Source: a bacterium
Lineage (GTDB): Bacteria; Thermosulfidibacterota; Thermosulfidibacteria; Thermosulfidibacterales; JALWSI01
Length of the DNA: 7,561 nucleotides
Assembly (NCBI GenBank): GCA_027080315.1
Contig: JALWSI010000071.1
Location: 1-7,561, forward strand
Direction of reading: 5' to 3'
Shown here: piece after piece, positions 5,433-7,561 of the stretch
How positions within the stretch are numbered: the stretch's first letter is position 1
How the letters are laid out: each line of letters begins with the position of its first letter
Notes under the pieces: generated by a model
The model's database searches: none
Seen by the model: only the letters and a program-made list of their open reading frames with translations
Told to the model about the DNA's origin: nothing
Position numbers and translations under genes: made by a program

Positions 5433-7007
5433 ATGACTGTGAACTATCCAATTCTAACCACAATCACCTTCTTCCCCTTAGTTGGGGTTGCGGTGATCTT
5501 GATGATAAACAAAGAGAAGGTGAATGTGATCAGGTGGACTGCCGCTATAACCGCCGCCATCAACCTCGTTCTCTCCATCCCCCTCTATTTCGCCTTCAAC
5601 GGCAAATCGGCCAGCATGCAGTTTGTTGAGACCCATAAGTGGATACCAGCCTTAGGAGCCTCTTACCACGTGGGAATAGACGGGATCTCTCTCTTCTTGG
5701 TGCTTCTCACCACCTTCCTCACCGTGCTCTCTATCATGGCATCCTGGAGCATAGAGAAGAGGGTGAAAGAGTACATGATCTCTTTCTTGCTTTTAGAAGT
5801 GGCCATGATCGGTGTCTTCTGCGCCCTGGATATGCTTCTCTTCTACCTCTTCTGGGAGGCCATGCTGGTTCCCATGTTCCTTCTCATTGGTGTGTGGGGA
5901 GGTCCCCGGCGCATCTACGCAGCGGTAAAGTTCTTCCTTTATACCATGGCGGGATCGGTTCTCATGCTGGCAGCCATAATCACCCTTTACTACCACCACT
6001 TTCAGATCTCCCACAAACTCACCTTTGACCTGTTAAGCCTCATGAGCACACCAATAACGGGCAAACTCTCCCTCTTCCTGTTCCTGGCCTTTGCTCTGGC
6101 CTTCGCCATCAAGGTTCCCATGTTCCCCTTCCACACATGGTTGCCCGATGCCCATGTTGAGGCTCCCACTGCGGGATCTGTGATCCTTGCTGGGGTCCTG
6201 CTTAAGATGGGAACCTACGGTTTTGTGCGATTCTGTATGCCCTTCTTCCCCTTCGCCGTTAGCAAGTTTGCTCCTATCTTCCTCTCACTCGCGGTGATTG
6301 GCATAATCTACGGAGCCCTTGTAGCCATGGTGCAGGACGATATCAAGAAGCTGGTGGCATACTCTTCGGTCAGCCATCTGGGAACCTGTATGCTGGGAAT
6401 CTTTGCCTTAAACGCCCAGAGCGTGGCCGGAGGTATGATGCAGATGATCAATCACGGTCTCTCAACCGGCGCCTTGTTCCTTCTGGTGGGAATGATCTAC
6501 GACAGACGCCACACTAGGCTCATCAAAGAGTACGGTGGCATTGCAAAGGTGATGCCTATCTATGCCACCTTCTTCATGATTGCCACCTTCTCTTCCATCG
6601 GCTTACCAGGTCTAAACGGGTTCATTGGAGAATTCTTGGCTCTGCTGGGAGCTTTCCAGACCTATCCCTTCTTTGCAATTTTAGGAGCCACAGCCACGGT
6701 ATTCTCTGCCTGCTACATGCTCTGGCTATACAAGAGAGTCTTCTTCCACGAGGTGACCGTATCTGCCAACAAGAAGCTTAAAGACCTTAACCTGCGTGAG
6801 ATCGCTATCATGGTGATGATCGTTATCCCCATGTTCTGGATAGGGCTTTACCCCAAGCCGTTGCTCTCCAAGATGGAACCATCTATCAATCTCTTCATTG
6901 CCCAGGCCAAGGCTGCCCAGGTGAGAAAGGTGGCCCATGAGGAAAAGCTGCCAAAAGCGCTTCAGGTTGCTTTGAAAGGCGAAATTTCCGAGAAGGGGGA
7001 GATGTGA
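5433..7007 (+). CDS. nuoM: NADH-quinone oxidoreductase subunit M (NuoM, ND4 homologue), proton-pumping subunit
   Basis: A 524-residue polytopic membrane protein of the antiporter-like family, placed between NuoL and NuoN in the membrane arm. Diagnostic residues: [16 protein letters not shown] (81-96); E142 in [15 protein letters not shown]227 in [20 protein letters not shown] with the following [10 protein letters not shown]; the [16 protein letters not shown] block (302-317); H341 in [11 protein letters not shown]; and E400 in GFIGEFL. A glutamate rather than a lysine at this last site separates NuoM from NuoL, so the assignment is firm. E142, K227 and E400 match E144, K234 and E407 of E. 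coli NuoM. After the last helix (about 457-473) the protein continues with a charged, apparently non-membrane tail of roughly 40 residues rich in K, E and A, ending EISEKGEM. The stop is one base before the nuoN start. Confidence 0.97.
   Translation: MTVNYPILTTITFFPLVGVAVILMINKEKVNVIRWTAAITAAINLVLSIPLYFAFNGKSASMQFVETHKWIPALGASYHVGIDGISLFLVLLTTFLTVLSIMASWSIEKRVKEYMISFLLLEVAMIGVFCALDMLLFYLFWEAMLVPMFLLIGVWGGPRRIYAAVKFFLYTMAGSVLMLAAIITLYYHHFQISHKLTFDLLSLMSTPITGKLSLFLFLAFALAFAIKVPMFPFHTWLPDAHVEAPTAGSVILAGVLLKMGTYGFVRFCMPFFPFAVSKFAPIFLSLAVIGIIYGALVAMVQDDIKKLVAYSSVSHLGTCMLGIFALNAQSVAGGMMQMINHGLSTGALFLLVGMIYDRRHTRLIKEYGGIAKVMPIYATFFMIATFSSIGLPGLNGFIGEFLALLGAFQTYPFFAILGATATVFSACYMLWLYKRVFFHEVTVSANKKLKDLNLREIAIMVMIVIPMFWIGLYPKPLLSKMEPSINLFIAQAKAAQVRKVAHEEKLPKALQVALKGEISEKGEM
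6993..7001 (+). promoter_or_regulatory. Shine-Dalgarno site of nuoN within the nuoM end
   Basis: AAGGGGGAG inside the last nuoM codons, about 7-9 bases before the nuoN ATG at 7009. With only one base between the nuoM stop and the nuoN start, coupled translation is likely. Confidence 0.65.
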
Positions 7008-7008
7008 G

Positions 7009-7561
7009 ATGATTAGCGTCACAGACATTGCCGTTCAGCCCATTCTGCCTCTCATCGCCGTGGTGCTTACTGCCATAGTGGTACTGCTTGTGGGCTCTTT
7101 TGGAGACCCAGAGCAAGAGAGCCATTATGGGTACATAGGAATCGCAGGGCTCATGCTCGCCGCATTCTTCAACATAAAACTCTGGAACCATCCCCCCTTT
7201 GTGGGCTACGGAGGCATGGTTCTCGTTGACAAGTTGGCTGTATTCTCAACTATGATCTTTCTATTTGCTGCAGCAGTCACCTTCCTCTCGTCTCCCGGCT
7301 ACCTCTCTGTGGAGAAAAGGAACACCGGTGAGTACTACGGGTTGATCCTCTTCGCTGTAGCTGGAATGATCTGCATGGTGGCTACCAACCACCTGGTGAT
7401 GTTCTTCTTGGGACTTGAGATCCTCTCAATATCCCTCTACGCCTTGTCAGGATTTGTACGCCAGAGGCCAGTGTGCAACGAAGCCGCCATGAAGTACCTA
7501 TTCTTGGGAGCCTTTGCTACGGGTTTTCTCCTTTTGGGAATGGCCCTGATTTATGCAGAGG
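7009..7561 (+). CDS. nuoN: NADH-quinone oxidoreductase subunit N (NuoN, ND2 homologue), N-terminal part; 3' end outside window
   Basis: An open frame from ATG 7009 to the window edge, giving 184 complete codons with no stop. The protein starts MISVTDIAVQPILPLIAVVL and is strongly hydrophobic, with segments near 11-30, 41-56, 70-94, 108-126, 127-147 and 158-182. It is the third antiporter-like subunit of complex I. Family marks: VDKLAVFSTMIFLF (73-86); the GEYYGLILFAVAGM block (107-120); E137 in FFLGLEILSISLYALSGF; and K162 in EAAMKYLFLGAFATGFLLLG. E137 and K162 have the same 25-residue spacing as E133 and K158 of E. coli NuoN. The GLEILSISLY wording and the position after nuoM separate it from NuoL and NuoM. 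NuoN is usually about 450-500 residues, so well over half is missing beyond the edge. The cut is due to the window, not to a break in the gene. Confidence 0.95.
   Translation, partial: MISVTDIAVQPILPLIAVVLTAIVVLLVGSFGDPEQESHYGYIGIAGLMLAAFFNIKLWNHPPFVGYGGMVLVDKLAVFSTMIFLFAAAVTFLSSPGYLSVEKRNTGEYYGLILFAVAGMICMVATNHLVMFFLGLEILSISLYALSGFVRQRPVCNEAAMKYLFLGAFATGFLLLGMALIYAE

Noticed and set aside
5639-6028. A second plus-strand frame inside nuoM
   Set aside because: It is arginine-, histidine- and serine-rich, a frame-shifted reading of membrane-helix codons with no start signal; nuoM is unbroken here.
1-7561. Search for a hidden accessory system, mobile element, CRISPR, tRNA or riboswitch
   Set aside because: Coding sequence of complex I genes fills the window, with a largest gap of 20 bases. 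No repeats, inverted termini, RNA-gene folds or foreign-looking codon stretches were seen by eye.

Overview
The window is one tightly packed, co-directional (+ strand) stretch of an nuo operon encoding respiratory complex I (proton-translocating NADH:quinone oxidoreductase). It holds the 3' part of nuoG, then complete nuoH, nuoI, nuoJ, nuoK, nuoL and nuoM, then the 5' part of nuoN. This is the canonical bacterial G-H-I-J-K-L-M-N order. Both window ends cut through genes. The rest of the operon (nuoA-F upstream, the end of nuoN downstream) is expected outside the window but not seen.

Layout: nuoG 3' part (2-1192), nuoH (1196-2200), nuoI (2214-2678), nuoJ (2675-3187), nuoK (3197-3505), nuoL (3523-5412), nuoM (5433-7007) and nuoN 5' part (7009-7561). 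Gaps run from a 4-base overlap (nuoI/nuoJ) to 20 bases (nuoL/nuoM). Every internal start has a purine-rich Shine-Dalgarno sequence 5-9 bases upstream. No stretch is long enough to hold another gene, and I see no promoter, terminator, RNA gene, mobile element, repeat array or CRISPR. The cluster looks like a single transcription unit read with translational coupling.

How the genes work together: NuoG is a peripheral-arm subunit. NuoI carries two [4Fe-4S] clusters at the base of that arm and passes electrons towards the quinone site, which is partly formed by NuoH. NuoH, J and K link the quinone site to the proton-pumping arm. NuoL, M and N are the three Mrp-antiporter-like pumping subunits. 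The charged residues expected for energy transmission are present in NuoK, NuoL, NuoM and the visible part of NuoN, so the membrane arm appears functional.

Organism: a bacterium with a classic multi-subunit complex I. G+C looks intermediate. AGA/AGG arginine and ATA isoleucine codons are common, and Shine-Dalgarno sites are strong. This codon style is frequent in thermophilic or deep-branching bacteria, but it does not fix a phylum. A lineage such as Acidobacteriota or Desulfobacterota, or a related uncultured group, is only a guess.

I found no undescribed system here. The most notable points are sequence-level: a Cys-x-Cys substitution in a highly conserved quinone-pocket loop of NuoH, a degenerate molybdopterin-oxidoreductase motif in NuoG, and a charged C-terminal tail on NuoM.
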